Positions 63,877 through 64,000 of a DNA stretch of 64,000 nt are shown one piece after another. The notes under the pieces are model-generated. The model was not told the origin of the DNA and searched no databases. It saw only the letters and a program-made list of their open reading frames with translations. The translations under genes were made by a program, and so were the position numbers. Origin of the DNA: Alcanivorax sp. (lineage in GTDB: Bacteria; Pseudomonadota; Gammaproteobacteria; Pseudomonadales; Alcanivoracaceae); the NCBI GenBank assembly GCA_022565695.1, contig JAIUME010000006.1, positions 159,236-223,235 on the forward strand, read 5' to 3'. The first letter of the stretch is position 1. Every line of letters starts with the position of its first letter.

Positions 63877-64000
63877 CCTTCCCCCCGAATTCAGAGCCAT
63901 GAAATCGATGAGATTTCCAGCTAACCTAGCACAATGGAGATCTCAGCATGAAGAAGAAGCGGTACACCGAAGAACAGATCATAGCTGCCATCAAGCAGCA
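63874..64000 (+). mobile_element. Left end of an IS3-family-like insertion sequence (partial)
   Basis: The terminus appears to start at TGACCTTCCCCCCGAATTC (63874 onward), about 75 nt before a transposase OrfA start. TG is the usual IS3 terminal dinucleotide. The right end and target duplication lie outside the window. Confidence 0.75.
63948..64000 (+). CDS. IS3-family transposase OrfA, N-terminus only
   Basis: The first 17 codons read KKKRYTEEQIIAAIKQ after the initial Met. This is the HTH-type OrfA start seen in IS3-family (IS407-like) elements with (R/K)(F/Y)TEEQI. The rest is beyond the window edge. Confidence 0.85.
   Translation, partial: MKKKRYTEEQIIAAIKQ

Overview
The window (about 64 kb, mostly high-GC) looks like the chromosome of a marine gammaproteobacterium, most likely in or near the Alcanivorax group. 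I infer this from conserved gene orders (purD-purH / fis-dusB / prmA-accC-accB-aroQ; lipA-lipB-ybeD-dat-dacA-rlpA-mltB-rodA-mrdA-rlmH-rsfS), a PPi-type phosphofructokinase and marine-type transporters. No 16S or marker search could be run, so the genus is inference.

Region 1 (0-23 kb, core): a minus-strand block makes purines (purH, purD), carries fis-dusB, a zinc-ribbon/DUF3426 membrane protein, the ribosomal methyltransferase prmA, the acetyl-CoA carboxylase subunits accC/accB, aroQ and dsbD. After a plus-strand DUF2333 protein come ppa, an RND efflux pump pair, a thioredoxin-like protein, an SLC13-type permease with RCK_C domains, a secreted DUF4124-glutaredoxin, an RhlB-like helicase and a DUF2459 lipoprotein.

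Region 2 (23-41 kb): two adjacent structured inverted repeats lie in a 676-bp gene-free stretch. They are followed by the phosphofructokinase, mpl, DUF2214, ubiX, chrA, a serine hydrolase, a TonB energiser operon (exbB-exbD-exbD-tonB behind a putative Fur box), an NlpE-like lipoprotein, an SRPBCC protein, a TonB-dependent receptor, arfB, a DUF3300 protein, a lipoprotein, a heptosyltransferase and a D-alanyl-D-alanine endopeptidase.

Region 3 (41.9-52.9 kb): a tightly packed minus-strand block for lipoate synthesis and cell elongation (lipA, lipB, DUF493, D-amino acid aminotransferase, dacA, rlpA, mltB, rodA, mrdA), then rlmH and rsfS. A small AT-richer secreted-protein gene is wedged between rlmH and mrdA.

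Region 4 (52.9-64 kb, accessory): upstream of rsfS the expected nadD gene survives only as its 3' end, with a frameshift. Next come a roughly 200-bp decayed copy of the 5' end of mrdA and an AT-rich island. The island is one plus-strand array: three small secreted paralogous proteins, a giant Sec-exported SpvB/RHS protein (2411 aa) with a seven-repeat cysteine-paired propeller and a distinct C-terminal toxin-like domain, a probable immunity gene overlapping its stop codon, an RHS scar with a second orphan immunity-like gene, and an ankyrin lipoprotein cut off by an IS3-type element that runs off the window. This island is the best candidate for an undescribed system. A second theme is the recurrence of very short tandem duplications (10-19 bp, 2-4 copies) at gene boundaries.
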